Source: Stenopsyche tienmushanensis (lineage: Eukaryota > Arthropoda > Insecta > Trichoptera > Stenopsychidae). Taken from it: a stretch of 64,000 nt of DNA. The notes under the pieces are model-generated. The model ran no database searches. It was not told where the DNA came from and was given only the letters and a program-made list of their open reading frames with translations. The DNA lies in contig WACJ01000080.1 in assembly GCA_008973525.1 (NCBI GenBank), forward strand, positions 186,001 to 250,000, given 5' to 3'. This document shows, piece by piece, positions 1 through 12,245 of the stretch (positions are counted from its first letter, which is position 1; each line of letters starts with the position of its first letter). Position numbers and translations under genes: made by a program.

Positions 1-480
1 ACGCAGAATACCGGACCTAGGCGAGAGTTGCACATGGATTTTTATTTTACTTGACCAATCTACTTTACATTAATTAACACTCACTCGATCCATTTTTATA
101 ATATATACTAAGTTGTCAAATCCCTCTTTTTTCAGTTATTCGCTTAAACATTGGGCCGAACCAGCAAGCATAAATCAAGCAAAGCAACATAATATTTTTG
201 ATCGATTATAAAATTTAAAAAACCCATACGATCAGTCTTCTTTCGACAACTTCGTTTCGTAATAATAGTTCATAATCGTTCTGTAGATATGTTCAAGTAT
301 GGCGTCCATTCGCCATATCAGCGGTCCGAAAAGCGGACCAGGTTGGATACACAGACCTTGTGGCCACTCCGTCCGCAAGTGGCAGCTCGAAGTTGAGAAT
401 GAGCATGTCCTTTCGGACATGGATATTAAATTCAGGTTTTGCACTTTGTTGAGTGGTCTGGCATGCTCTCGAATAGCAGG
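1..480. repeat. Dispersed repeat, copy 1 (unknown family)
   Basis: Positions 27-120 and 113-375 match, in order, two blocks at 6642-6725 and 7150-7395. Shared words include AGTTGCACATG, TTACTTGACCA, GTTCATAATCGTTCTG and the ATATCAGCGGTC...GAAAAGCGGAC block. No coding potential was recognised and no terminal repeats are visible, partly because the window edge cuts the region. The family is unknown. A degenerate transposon or satellite-like unit are both possible. Confidence 0.6.
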
Positions 481-534
481 ACCAATATATAGCTCGGGTC
501 AGTGGAAGGTCCCCCATGTTCTATGTTTCGCCAT

Positions 535-830
535 CGCCACACAATCGATTGAAACATCATCACGACGCTTTTTTTGTTCCATTGTGTGCAAATGCGGCAC
601 CAATCTTGCGCACAGCTTTCTCATGTTCAAATTTTCAGGCAATATGCAATGTACAGCATTTTTTGAAAGGCCTAGTAGATCTACAGCTCACGCAATTACA
701 GTCGACGGTCATCCAATAGCATTTTGTGGATTTTGTTTATCATTTCTGGGGCGGTTACATCATTTGGTCGACCACTGCGTGGTTCATCTTGGAAATTCGT
801 ACCGCCACGTTTAAATTCTGCCACACAACA
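535..830 (-). pseudogene. mariner transposase fragment, N-terminal HTH part
   Basis: Read on the minus strand, 830 to about 690 gives a stretch containing FKRGGTNFQDEPRSGRPNDV followed by EMINKIHKMLLDDRRL. After a frameshift and stops, 680 to 540 gives LSKNAVHCILPENLNMRKLC and a VPHLHTMEQKKRR stretch. These are the linker and second helix-turn-helix region of a mariner transposase, just before the first catalytic Asp. The catalytic domain is not seen. In-frame stops and a frameshift show it is dead. No terminal inverted repeats were found. Confidence 0.75.
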
Positions 831-2678
831 TCTTACTCCTCGAGAGTAGAATCTAGCTCGGATTTGAAATTAGTTGGACTTTCAAATAAAAGTATTCTAT
901 CACTTAACGATAATCAAATTTTTCCGTATTTACAAATTTACTATGAAGGTTGCCGATTGATGGCTGCCAAACAAATACTAAGCAATGTAGCATCTTGAAA
1001 ATTAGGCTTTATAAAGTAGACACTTTGTATCATAGTATTTTTTAGCACCACTACCGCCAACTATAATATTAGGTCGGGTACTTTTGGGGACTATCTTCGT
1101 ATATTATTTAAAAAAATACATCTAAATAATATTTTATATGTTGCATTCATAATAGTATTATTTAGCACAAAAATAGGGTCTTAATTTGCAATAATAATCT
1201 TATAAATATGTCTGAATTTCATTGAGTTTTGGATCTAGTGATTAAATCCAGGTGTGATCCAATAGCAGATTAAATTGCATTGTAAATTGGTTCAGTAATA
1301 TATTTGAATACATTTTAGTATGGGGGATGAATTTGAGCGCGTCATTCGTAGAAGGTTAAATATTATCGCTTCAAATTTGAATTATTGATGTTTATTTGAG
1401 CTTATTTGGGAGCTTTTTATTTTTTTCCAGTTTCCAGAATAATCTTTTCCATAAAAAGCAGACGGCCGTTAGTAAATCTGTTTTAATAAGCGTCTGCTTC
1501 AACTTCTAAAAATATAAACTACCCCCACTGAAGAAAATCTCTCTTTGTTTCTGTTCTGAACCGGATTTTAAATTATTTCTCCGGTAACATAAATAAGTTT
1601 CAAATCTGTAAATCTCAGCATGGGGTCACACGTGAGACGCGTTTTTTGTTCACGTTTCTTTATGCCAACAACTGTGGCCAAGGATTGTTTCCGATGAAAA
1701 CGACCAAAAATAGGACGGCCAAGTATTTTAGAAAATGTGTGAGCTATTAAGAAAGCTTATGATTCATATTTGGCAGCAGACGCTGTAATTCGGGATGTTT
1801 TTTTATCGAAGATTGATAGGTCTCAGTTTTACGTAAACCCCCACATTAAATGTTACGTTATATCGGTAATAGACTGTTGCATATGAACTTGTAAAACTGG
1901 AAGTTATTTTTGTAATCAAGAGCATATTTCGTACTAGGAAGTTTTTCTCAAGTATGAGGAAGTGTGTCAGAACAATTTCGGATCACAAACATGTTCACCT
2001 TATTAGATTATCTCAGAATCGGTCCATTCATGCTTGTGGGGCAATTTATGAGATTTTTTCCAAATTACAGTTATGATGCAATGAATGCAAATGCTTACGA
2101 TTTTTGTGTTTTTTTTTTATGACGAATATTTTATAATAGTTTCCGTAAACTCGTTAAAGACACTTGTACAGCCATAAATTTAATTTTTTTTCATTAGCAC
2201 AGTTGTCCTATAAACATAACGTGCATAATATAATTGAAATATATGACTGCACAAAGACATTGTTCAAACAACTTTTAAATTGAATACTGGAATGCCATCT
2301 ATGAGTAAATAAAGTAAGCTGCATTTTAATTTTAAAAATTAAAAAAAATATATATAAAAATAAAAAATAATAATAATTCAACACTGCCAATATACACAAT
2401 AATTCATAAATTTGTGACGACTTAGATCAAAATTATTCCTAAATATTTCTACAGTATTAATAGTAAAAATTTCCGAGATGTATTTTTGCATCAAGTAGGA
2501 CTTCACCCCAGCCCGACCGAAATGGGAGACTGGATTCTTTGTACTCCAGAAAACCCTGTTCAGTAAAATCAACAAGGTCTTTTAGAGTAGTTTCTTCACT
2601 ATCTTCTGAAGAAAACTACTCAGTCCTTACAAATTTCTCACACCCCCTACCGAGACGATCACGAAAGTGCCTTTCGAC
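831..2678. other. AT-rich intergenic DNA, nothing recognised
   Basis: Only short chance ORFs and homopolymer runs are seen. I found no splice-bounded exon, RNA gene or terminal repeat pair. Confidence 0.5.
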
Positions 2679-2866
2679 ACGTTCATCCAGGTGGCCCGCT
2701 GGGTGAGCGTTCTATATGAAGCTCGGAGTTCATGCTATCTTCAATATCGAGCGAATGAGGAGGTGAATGTATGATACAGACGAATTGAATGTAGCTCCTT
2801 TCTGTGAATGGATATTGAAGAGCCCTAAATTTTCGGTGGACTTTTGGTGGCTATGATGATGATGAA
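2679..2866 (+). repeat. Dispersed retroposon-like repeat ending in (GAT)n, copy 1
   Basis: This block aligns along its length with 62312-62504 on the same strand. Both begin ACGTTCATYCAGG, share GCTGGGT, AATGAGGAGGTGAATGTAT and GTGGATATTGAAGAG-type words, and end in GTAGCTATGATGATGATGA or its variant. A common 3' end running into a trinucleotide GAT array is typical of some non-LTR elements and the SINEs that borrow their tails, so retroposition is inferred. The parent element was not identified. Confidence 0.65.
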
Positions 2867-2959
2867 GAATAATAAAAATTAAAATATTTATTATTGTATA
2901 ATATGAAAGCGCAAAATAATTACCAAATTATTTAATATATTAAAAATCGTATCGATATA

Positions 2960-3572
2960 CACTTAAAAATTCTTTTTGTGCGATTTCGAAGTTATGCGTT
3001 TTTTTAAAACATTTTTTGTTTTTTTTTTAAATTTATTAAGATGATAAAATACAAAATAAATCATCAACACTAACCGAAATTTAGAAAAAATAATAATAAT
3101 TTGGGACAGTGTAAATCATATTGCATCTGCTATCGCTAACTTACGATAAAGCCCTTTATTCTGGATTAGATTTTTGATGAAATTAATTTAGTTTTCTTTG
3201 CATTTTTCCCATGTTTTGACCTTTAAAAATACATTCTCCAAAGGAATTTCTAAAATTTCAACTACTTACGGAGTTATAGCTATTTTAGTGAGGTAGCAAC
3301 TTGGCTGGTTCTGCCATAATGAATTCTTTTAACGCGTTTTTCTCGAAATTTCTTTTTTCAACACGGTTCAATTGAAATGCCAGATGTCAGACGTCCTTAA
3401 AATTTAATCGCCTTATTGTTTTCCTGTTTTTTTTATTAACTTTTTTTATGCGATTTTGGATATATTTTGTATAGCGGTTTCAAAGTTATGCGGTTTTTAA
3501 AATCTTCACCATGTAAGTCTTAGTTTTTTTCTGCGATTTTCCGCGGAACGCATTTACCGCACAAAAAAAGTG
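2960..3572. mobile_element. Decayed TA-flanked MITE related to the element at 41713
   Basis: The left end reads TA then CACTTAAAAATTCTTTTTGT and the right end reads ACAAAAAAAGTG then TA. Read inward, both ends contain CACTT...TTTTTGTGCG, with an 8-nt indel. Inside are GAAGTTATGCG words close to each end and a CGGAACGCATTTACCGC stretch, which correspond to parts of the 415-bp element at 41713-42127. There is no transposase, so it is a nonautonomous Tc1/mariner-type element by inference from the TA target site. Confidence 0.6.
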
Positions 3573-4849
3573 TATAGATTTTGATCAATCAATATCGAGA
3601 GAGTTGAATATTAGTTGTGCTATATATAATTGTGGGATGAAGTGGGCTTATACTAGAATTGAGGAAATCATAAAATCAGATGAATAATGTCGATATTATC
3701 GAATGCCAATAAGGATTATTAAAGCTATCAAGAAATCACTTTCTGCAATCATTATCAAGGACGTTAGAATAGATCATGTCATATATTTAAATGTGAAAAG
3801 CCTTAATTTTAGATGAGATGGCTTCAGAAAAATTATCTTTTCTCGCTATAATTTAGCATTTTCTCTCTCTTTTGATGCTCTGCCTTAAGACTGTTATGGC
3901 CGATGATACAACATTTGTATCATAGTTTTAAGTGTAACATGTTTTTGTTAATAATTACTCTTCAGGGATTGTCTGGGTCCGAGCGTAGGTACAATCTATA
4001 AATTTCAAAGGAAATGCATCAAATACTCTTTGCATTATTGGGAGTTAAATGAGGATCAGTTTCTACAGTAATATATTTTTTAAATATAATTTGTAGTAAT
4101 GAATTAATATGCAGGTGAAATCTTTGTGTGTAAATATTATGATTGTTAAAATATTCGGGTTGCAGTCGTAAAGCACGCACGTCGTGATGCGGAAGTCTTC
4201 AGTTTTAAAACTCACAAAAGTCTCCAGTGATTTATTAAGCGCCATTTGTTATCTGGCAGAGTCTCTGGAGATATTTATTGTTAATCAGGCGCCAAGAGCA
4301 CTCCTGTTGGACGACTTTGCTCCTTGCAGGCTCCCAATGGAAGGGTTAGAATCAAAGAAAGGTCAACGCGCGGACGAGCTAACTTCCGCATGTGGCAGTT
4401 GAATGCGTGCGTAACCGAAACCGAATACGTTTGCTTCTTTACTTGTTGAACCCATCGGCGGAGATCAACGGCAACTCCCAAAACTGGTCTTCTGTGAGTG
4501 GGTGGGAATGAGGCGTTAAACACTTTAAGGCTCGATCATATCATATGCCACGTTAATGTACGGATATGAGCACTTGCTCTTGGCTCCGACTTAAATGCGA
4601 CGACATGTCCGCCGAGACAGCTATGAGGAAGTTCCGCATTTGAGCAATGCCAGTTTCAGGTTTGGAGACCTGATTGAAAGCCCAATAAAACTTTTTGTAT
4701 ATTAATTGATCGAGGCAATCATTTTTGATCGTCAGTAAAAAGTACAATGGAACATTTTCGCTTTCGGGTTCAATACAAGGACGAATGATTTCTTTGGGTA
4801 AAGACAAAGACATGATACAGGATTGAGTAAATAAAAAAGTATTGGTAGA
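3573..4849. other. Intergenic DNA with a GC-richer patch
   Basis: Mostly AT-rich. From about 4240 to 4700 base composition is more balanced and short ORFs appear on both strands (4281-4523 minus, 80 codons; 4553-4813 minus, 86 codons). Neither resembles a protein family I know, and there is no clear splice acceptor and donor pair, so no gene is called. Confidence 0.4.
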
Positions 4850-4997
4850 AAGCGTGTCAGTTCCTGATGATTTTGTCCCAAATTCAGAATGTGGTAAAAC
4901 CGCACTAATAAATTTGGAAGATTATCAGTACATTAATATTTCCGATCAATCATATTGATCCTAGTTTAGCTTGAGTTCCTGTTTCTGAAAAAAAAAA
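4850..4997 (+). repeat. tRNA-derived SINE-like repeat, degenerate copy with A-tail
   Basis: It shares with the copies at 18149 and 23420 an AATTCAGAATGTGG-type segment (the degenerate B-box region), then an ATTAATATTTCCGATC block, then a tail block ending TTTCTGAAAAAAAAAA. The A-rich end fits a retroposed SINE. The polymerase III A box is not recognisable in this copy. Confidence 0.5.
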
Positions 4998-5869
4998 TAC
5001 AACGATGATTAATGAAGTTATTCAGAGCCACCGATTGGGACATTCCTGAATAAAAACACCCTGGAAAACCTTCTAAGAAACAAGGGAGAATCGTTTGTAT
5101 TATTTCCATCTCCGTTGCATACAACATATATGGCTTTGCTGAATATGTGTGTGTTTATATGTAACATAAAGCATCTACTGGACCAGTAGCCTATTTTATT
5201 ATATATTACACAACACACAGCGAAATATTTTAGCTAACGATTTCCGTTAACAAATGGATGAAAAACAATACATTATATCAACAGTTTCTAGGGGCTAAGA
5301 ATTTTCTTTCTACCGCACGAGGATTGATTGAAATTATAAAATTTTCCAACATATTTAGGACATCATTGGAAAGCTAAATTTGGCTCTCAATGTACTGAGG
5401 ACACATGTCAATTTAAATACATAATGTACCATTCTTAAAATATATTAACGTAAACTGTGATATGAATATCATGGACGTTGTTCATAGCTAACATACATTA
5501 TGCTTGTCTAAACAATTTTTTTGACTCGTCCAACTATTTTTGCTATCATTTTGAAACATCTGCACTGCGGAATTACATACGAGATCTTCAGATCTCTTGT
5601 GTTCCCATCCAGCTCTCTCGTCTATCCTTAAACGATTTCACTTAAAGGAGTGAGTGTTTGAGATATACCATCAGCTACTTCCGTGCGGGTCCCAACAGAA
5701 GTGCAAATAACCAGGAGTTTATCTTGAGAGTGAAGTCAAGTAAGGTCAATTGGCCGCCCTGGCAACAAGGGAACGAGTCGGCCTGGTGGGTGGATATCCT
5801 AGATCATCAGGTTCCACAGGCCATAATTTGAGTCCGCTCATATTCGCAATACTGTTTCACACGCTGCGA

Positions 5870-6075
5870 TTGGAATGCAGATAATGGAAAATAAGGTTAA
5901 CCATTAAAGAGTGCAATCCAGGAAACTTAACCCTTTGACCGCCATAAACCATCGCTTAATTGCCTTCATTATGGAGATTCCTCAATTATTGCCGCGCAAA
6001 ACTGCGACGCCATTAAAGCGACGCTAATGTGGCGATTGATGACGTTGTAAAACGCATAAACTATAAATACTTTGT
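5870..6075. promoter_or_regulatory. Possible cis-regulatory island
   Basis: This stretch is richer in G and C than its surroundings and is free of recognised repeats and ORFs. It packs GCCAT words (5941, 6009), homeodomain-type cores such as TTAATTG and CCATTA, and a TGATGACG word. It lies in an otherwise featureless desert. A regulatory role is inference from motif density only. A TTAACCCTTTGACC motif at its left edge could instead be a stray piggyBac-like end. Confidence 0.25.
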
Positions 6076-6641
6076 GGAAAACCAAACAGAACAATTAAGC
6101 ACTCTGAAACATTTAATCTTTCATCTTAAAGATGCGGATTGAATATTTAAATTGCCGTTCCAAGAAGACGGAAATCTGGGTGTAAAGCCAAGTGCAATTG
6201 CGCCAAAGGTCACACGTGACCTGATGTGCATAATGTGGACTTCTTACATTTAACATAGGAATGATTTTAACCATATCGCACATACCGATATTTACTGACA
6301 ATAATTTGTGCGGTAATGGGTCAAGTTGAGGGTGCTTGAATATAAAAGGGAATATACAATATTGATTTTATTCGATTATATGAGAGTTCTTCGGTTAATG
6401 ATGTCGTCCAAGGTCCATAGTCGTTCTTTTAGTAATGAACATGTCAATAAAAATAGCAGTCAATGAAAAATTTACAACGTGAATAATTTATTTTTGTGGT
6501 AATTGACATGCAGACGTCCATTCATTCCACTCGTTGTATACAATCTTCTATTAACCCTTCGCGAGCGATATTGTTTTTTTTTTAATATTGCTAGTAGATC
6601 GACGGTATTTTAACAACAACAAAAATGTGGACGGGTTCTGG

Positions 6642-7415
6642 GACAGTTGCACATGATTTTTAGTTTACTTGACCATTCTACTTTATAAAAATCAACACTG
6701 ATTGACTGTTTGTTTTTATAATATAATAGCGAATATAATTATTTGAAAAGAAACGCAGTACGTGGTTTATTGCCTCAGGTCACGTGTAGCGCCAGCCGAA
6801 GAGCTGAGATCCAAAAACATATGCACACTCGCTCTCATCTCAAAGACCGACTTAAACACAGCATTGCGCGCGCATCCTTTCATTCTCCGTCCCCGCATCC
6901 CAAACTTCATTACACCAGAACAATATGCGCCAATATTCATAAAATATTTTTACTATGCCTATGTTATATCCGCAAGTGTAAACAGTAAGTTGACGAAGTT
7001 TTATCGCAATCAGATGAACGATATGGAAGCGCATTAAATACGGACAAAAAACATTGATTTTTATATATTAGACTATGCCTATGTTACTCGCGCAATTCTT
7101 TAGCAATAAATAGACGAAGTTTTATCGCGAGAGATTATTTTTTATATATTAGATCATAAGTTGTCTTATCTCTCTTTTCTTCATTATCGCTTAAAAATTG
7201 GGCTAACCCAGTTTATAAAATTTAAACAACCCACCCAATCAATCATCTTCGGACAACTTTGTTTTGTAATGAGAGTTCATAATCGTTCTGCAGCCATGTT
7301 CGAGTATGGCATCCGATCGCAAGGCGCTAATTGGTCATATCAGCGGTCTGAAAAGCGGACTAGTTGGACACAGACCTTGTGGCCCCCCTCAGAGGCTAAC
7401 TTACATAGTTAGCTC
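6642..7415. repeat. Dispersed repeat, copy 2, with about 420 bp of extra sequence
   Basis: The two outer blocks (6642-6725 and 7150-7395) match the copy at 1-480, where they are adjacent. The extra middle contains an imperfect tandem duplication: ACTATGCCTATGTTA followed by GACGAAGTTTTATCGC occurs near 6953 and again near 7072. Either this copy gained an insertion or copy 1 lost the segment. No protein was recognised. Confidence 0.6.
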
Positions 7416-8979
7416 GCGCCAAATGAAGTTATGAACGAGTCTAGACTTCCCCACAACCATAAAAACTGTTTATTTATCTATCTTACTAATTTATGCTGCT
7501 ATCTTAGTTATTCTCGTATTAATATTGACTGGATGCGACTGTGCAGTTACGGTTACGCTTCATTGTTCTGCATAATTGTCGAAGAGGAAATTGTTAACTC
7601 AGTTTTGTGAGCTTCCTTATCATAAATTCAATAGATTTGCACAGCGATTCAAATGTTATATTCTTTAACCACCTTATCGAAATTGGATTCAGATTTGAGT
7701 TTTAAAATAATGAAGAGATTTGATGTGCAAAATATTGGCTATCATATGGAAAAAAGTGGCGTACTGATATTGAACCAGCCATAACAATTGCCAGATTGCT
7801 AGCATCATCGTCTGGAGCGACGAACGCTCTCGTCAAGTGGTTATGTACAAGAGATGGTGTCTTGGAATAAATATAAGACCCCTTCGACGTGCATTATGCT
7901 CATGACACTTGGACAAGTGAGCAGCATGTGTCTTCAAGAACTTCGTGTGTTTTAAAAAATCAGACATGTGTCATGCATTTACAATGGGGAACGGATAAAA
8001 AAAAGGAAGCCAAGCGTTTGAACCTACGACCCACCGCAATTAACGAATTCCGTGTTAAGTTCCGACCCGATAAAATAATCGATCGAGAGAATCGATTGGC
8101 TTAAAGTGGTATGATAAGCTATTTTGCAACACTTAACCACTTTGGACTTTAAGTAACAAATTAAAGCGCACTTTAGGATGACCGCTTGAACTCGTCTATT
8201 TGGGTCGAGGAAGTAAAAGTATTACTTACGTTCTCTCTTCTTGTCTTTCAGTGTGGATTTTTTTAATGGTCGATTTGCTGATGATCTCAAACCATCGAAG
8301 GAATATTTTAGGTTGAAAATATCGGATTTCATTGATGTTAGCCTTGCTCTGTCAGTATAATGGTTAATGCATTTATACTCCAGCGTAGGTAAATCTGATT
8401 TTTTAAATGCATATATAAGTGGAGCTACCTGTGTTACGAATTTTTTTTTTTTACTTCAAGATCTTCAGGTATAATAAATCAGGTTTTACAAATAGCGATT
8501 GAGGCAAATAAAAAGGGATATTTGTATAAAGTCTTTCCAGATAATCATATTTTCTTGAAATTGTATCAATCCTGAATCGTCGTATGAAATCAATTTCTGC
8601 TAATGATACATCCCTATTAGCAAAAACACGCAAAGTAAAAGAAAAAACGATCGAACCAATTTCTTTATAAAAATATAAAGTCACTATGCAATATTTATAT
8701 GATATTCATAATATTCGATCTGTTTTACTATTTTATACATGAAATAGACGTTGAATTGGAATGATTAGCCTTGGTTTATGAAAGTAAATATGATGTCTAA
8801 TAAGGATAATATGATGTTTGATGAGGATATTTAAACAAATAGATGGGATCTTAAAATAGTACCCTGAGGAACTCTTGATGAAACACATTGAAGATTTGAC
8901 TTTGTACCTTTTAAAATGATCTTTTGCACAGGTAGAATTTGATAATTTTAATAAGATAAGTTAGAAAATTAAGGGATAT
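7416..8979. other. AT-rich intergenic DNA, nothing recognised
   Basis: Short ORFs at 7889-8104 plus and 8451-8684 minus do not resemble known families and lack splice context. No repeat with clear ends was found. Confidence 0.45.
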
Positions 8980-9105
8980 CGTTTTGCGGATCAGATCGTA
9001 ATGTCAAACAGTGTCAAAAGCCTTTTCGATGTCGAGGTGTATCATACCGGTATTCCTCTTCATGTTAGAGTTTCTAGAAAAATATTCAATTAGTCTGGTA
9101 AACTA
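8980..9105 (-). pseudogene. LINE reverse transcriptase fragment (motif A)
   Basis: The minus strand reads a segment ending MIHLDIEKAFDTV, a stop, then HYDLIRK. LDIEKAFDTV is the A motif of non-LTR reverse transcriptases, carrying the first catalytic Asp, followed by the usual W/H..LI turn. The Trp is replaced by a stop codon. Only about 40 codons survive. Jockey or CR1-like elements are the closest in style, but the clade is uncertain. Confidence 0.65.
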
Positions 9106-9207
9106 AAGGGTTGTAGAGTGTAGAGTAGAGAATCAGTATTTGCTTTTCGAGTACTCTGACACTGCTGTATTTGCTTGCAATGATAATTAAAAATTATATG
9201 GTAACTA

Positions 9208-10481
9208 TTAGGTTGGGGAATAAGTTCGTAGCGTTTTTATCAAAAACTTTTATTTAAACAAAAATCAATAGTTTTAACAACAAATTAATTAATTAAGTAT
9301 TCGCCGTTACTGTTTACTACCTCCTCCCACCTCTCGACCAATTTGTTCTAACAAAAATCGCCCAGTCTGGTATCGAAGAATTTATTGAGCCAGTTTTAAG
9401 GTGGTCTTCATTGTTGAAGGTAACGCCTCTCTTATGGTTCGACAGAGAGCGGAAAAGATGGTTATCTGTCGGTATGAGGTCTGAAGAATACGGTGGATGC
9501 TGAACGGACCTCCCATTCGAGCTCTTGGAGTGCGGCTTTGACGACTTGTGCAACATGGGGCCTGGGCTTTGTTGTGAAGGAGTATGGTTTGGTCTTGTCG
9601 ATGGGATCTTTTCAGTTGAAATAGCCTCTTTCACGTGGTGTAGCTGAGCTTTGTAAAGCTCCTTGTTGACCGTGGCATTCCTTTCGAGTATTTCCCAATG
9701 CACCATGCCCTCCCAGTCCCACCAAACGCAGATCATGGCCTTCTTTGGATGAGGTCAGACTTGACTCTCGACTTTGGCGTATTTCCTGGAGCCACCCATT
9801 CCTTTCTTTGCTTCATGTTTATGTATAGACACCATTTTTCATCTTCCATGACGATTCGGTACAAAAAGCGCTATTTGTGATCGCGCGTTGCTCGATAGAG
9901 GGCGAGATGTTGAGAAGGAATTTGTTGTTTTTCGTTAAGCTCGTGAGGCACCCAGGCTTCCAATTTTTCGGTAAATTCCATTGAATGAAGATGATTGAGA
10001 ATCGTTTTATAATCGTAATTCATTTTTTCGGCCAATTCACGACTTGTTTGGCGACCGTCTTCCTTCAAAAGTGCTTTAAGACACTCTTTGTCGAATTCAG
10101 AAGGCCTTCCGCTACGGGGCGTATCGTCAACATCAAAATCGCCATTTTTGAACTTTGCAAACCATTTCCGTGCTATAGACTCACCTATGACACCTTCTCC
10201 GTATACATTTCGAATGCCTTGGGCTGCTTCGGTAGCTTTTTGACCTCGATGAAAAGCGAAGAAGAATAAGTGTCGAAAATGTTGCTTTTTACCTTCTGGG
10301 TTTTCCATTTTTAAGACTCAAAGATAATAAAAAATTAAATTATTCAAAAAGATGATTAACACAGATTTGTAGAACAGAAATAGCTCCATCAAATAAATAC
10401 TAAACACTTTGCCAAAAAGCAAAAAAATGTTGTAAAACAAAAAAATATATAAAAACGCTATGAACTTATTCCCCAACCTAA
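9208..10481 (-). mobile_element. mariner element with both TIRs and TA target duplication
   Basis: The ends are inverted copies beginning TTAGGTTGGGGAATAAGTTC. The TIR is about 32 bp with one mismatch, and TA dinucleotides flank each end (9206-9207, 10482-10483). The 1274-bp length is normal for a full mariner, and the transposase lies inside on the minus strand. Well-preserved ends around a broken gene indicate a fairly young but inactive insertion that could be moved only by a transposase in trans. Confidence 0.95.
9317..10308 (-). pseudogene. mariner transposase, frameshifted
   Basis: The first part (10308-9871) is the N-terminal DNA-binding half: a HTH region with FFAFHRGQKATEAA, the GRPSEFD linker and a second HTH ending WVPHELNEKQQ. 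The reading continues in another frame around 9870-9745, where a VMEDEKW stretch replaces the usual TGDEKW and keeps the first catalytic Asp. The C-terminal part (9736-9317) has ICVWWDWEG and YSSDLIPTDNHLF, which keeps the third Asp but changes the normal Tyr to Asn. The DNARPH motif with the second Asp is destroyed, so it is catalytically dead. Normal length is about 345 residues. Confidence 0.92.
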
Positions 10482-10825
10482 TATATGTATGAAGATCAAA
10501 CTACTTGATAGTTGCATTTAAAATATTACAGTGGAATAGGAAAATAAAGAATTTAACTTATTTGAACTAATTCATTCAATCAATCAATTTTTTGTGATGT
10601 CATATGCCTGTTCTATACGTTCTTTATTACAAAGGATAATTACAAATTATAAATGTTGTTTAGCCAAAAATTTAAAAGCAATAGTTGTAACGAAAAATAT
10701 AGAAGATTTTATAACCCTGAAGGACTTGTTCGAGGTTGTGCATTAAAGATCATATGGAATTCTTCAGCGATGGATACGAAGATAAGAGTAAGACCTCAAA
10801 GGTTCGACAGCTGCTCGCAGGCTGA

Positions 10826-11056
10826 TTGACATTTGTCGGAAGAATTGCTCAAGTGCTGTCGACTCTGTGGACAGACTTTAAAATAGCATCTCAAGCATCG
10901 ATGTCCATACGCGTTGACAAAACCATACAGTACTGTCTGTCCATTCGAGCAACACCAGGAATTCCATCCGAAGAGTTGTTATTCGGTAGATTTTTTCGTT
11001 GCGGCTTAGAGGCGTTCAAATTGAAGTTTGATTTATTTGAAAGCGTTCGCCGTTAG
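10826..11056 (+). pseudogene. LTR retrotransposon integrase fragment
   Basis: The plus strand encodes a short reading frame with SIRATPGIPSEELLFGRFFR. This resembles the Y-R-x-TPH...TG..PAELLFGR segment near the end of the integrase core in Ty3/gypsy-type polyproteins. The rest of pol is absent and no LTRs were found. It is short enough that BEL/Pao cannot be excluded. Confidence 0.6.
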
Positions 11057-11562
11057 GAGCGTGGTTTCCAATTTGGTTCTAGTGAATATTTAATATCCGA
11101 GAAGACGAGAAAAAAGACGAAGAGAAGTGGTTCAGTGAGGCACAAAACCGCATAATATGTATTTCCTTTCGTCCACGGTCAAGTGAACTACCACAGGTGG
11201 GTTCGAATGCCAATCCTTTTTGTCAGAACGTGCGTCTCTTCACTAAGCCATCGAGGAAAAATGAAAAGAAAAACCGTGCTGAGCTGCCACGGTGATCGTC
11301 CATGTAAGGGGTGGGAAATCTTTTAAATTAACACGGCTCAAATTTATTTAAATTTAGCTCAATGATCGAAGCATACGCCTGGAGAAAGTAGAGAGCAAGT
11401 TTATAGTCGATGGAAGTCAATTTACTTCAGCGAAACCCATTTATATCATCTTTTATAAATGCACTGTTACATTTGAAGTTCATTCAAAATTATAGTGGTT
11501 GGTGGTAAAAAAAAATGGAATAATAGTTGTTCTTCAGATGACGATTTGAATAATTTTTGTTA
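11057..11562. other. Intergenic DNA after the integrase fragment
   Basis: It may hold further decayed retrotransposon sequence. A GGTTCGAATGCC word near 11200 resembles a polymerase III B box, but no cloverleaf forms around it. Confidence 0.35.
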
Positions 11563-12245
11563 ATCCAATCCCGAGCCAAATTTTCGATCCCGGGATTTCG
11601 GGATTAGACCATCCCGAGATCAGTCCCAGGATCCCGGGACCGGGATTTTCAATAGTTTAAGAAATTACATTGATAAATTTGATCAAAAATGACTAATAAG
11701 TCCATTTGTTTAATATAAAAAATAACTTGAAGGCGAAAGAGTTTTATTTATTTAAGAAAAGATAAAAATAGATAAATAAAAAAATAAAAAATTCAAATCT
11801 GGCAACCTGCTGCTGAAAATGCACGCTCAGCCTCCACACTCGTTGGAGGTATCGTCATCTGATATTTAAATGCTAGTTCGAGTTGATGACCGCGTGAAAT
11901 TCTTTCTGCTGAGACACGGACTAAAGCTCGCGAAATTCCCGATTTCCCGACAAATTATTTTTTTCCGTCATTGCAAATGAATACTTACATACTATAATAC
12001 TTTGATGTGATTCGTAATTATATTACAGAAAAATACAAAAATTCTGAACCCCGTATCTATTATATTTCATATCCATATTCTCATTACTAGAGTCGGGGTG
12101 TAGTAAATACATCACCGGTAGGGAAATGTTAATATAACGGTTTGAAAAGGCTACTAAGCCTTGATCGATAAAAAATTCAATCTCGAATTTTTCGAGATTA
12201 CGTTTACTAGTCCCGGGATTCATGAGCACCTAAAACTGTCCGGGA
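11563..12245 (-). mobile_element. hAT-derived nonautonomous element, copy A
   Basis: One end has CCAATCCCGAG followed by several CCCGGGAT words. The other has TCCCGGGATTCATGAGCACC and AAAACTGTCCGGGA. The minus strand near 11810-11890 encodes TSVEAERAFSAAG, the start of the C-terminal hAT dimerisation domain, broken soon after. Homologous copies lie at 30831, 35251 and 47555. No 8-bp target duplication could be confirmed by eye. Confidence 0.7.

Noticed and set aside
299..814. 171-codon plus-strand ORF
   Set aside because: From 535 onward the minus strand is clearly decayed mariner transposase and the first part is a dispersed repeat, so the plus frame is a shadow.
6552..6575. TTAACCCTTCGCGAG as a piggyBac end (also at 43959, and TTAACCCTTTGACC at 5927)
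   Set aside because: None has an inverted partner with TTAA within a plausible distance, so they are recorded only as motifs.
9985..10269. 94-codon plus-strand ORF
   Set aside because: Antisense of the mariner transposase N-terminus.
11195..11215. GGTTCGAATGCC as a tRNA B box
   Set aside because: No acceptor stem, D-arm or anticodon arm can be formed around it, and no A box lies upstream at the right distance.
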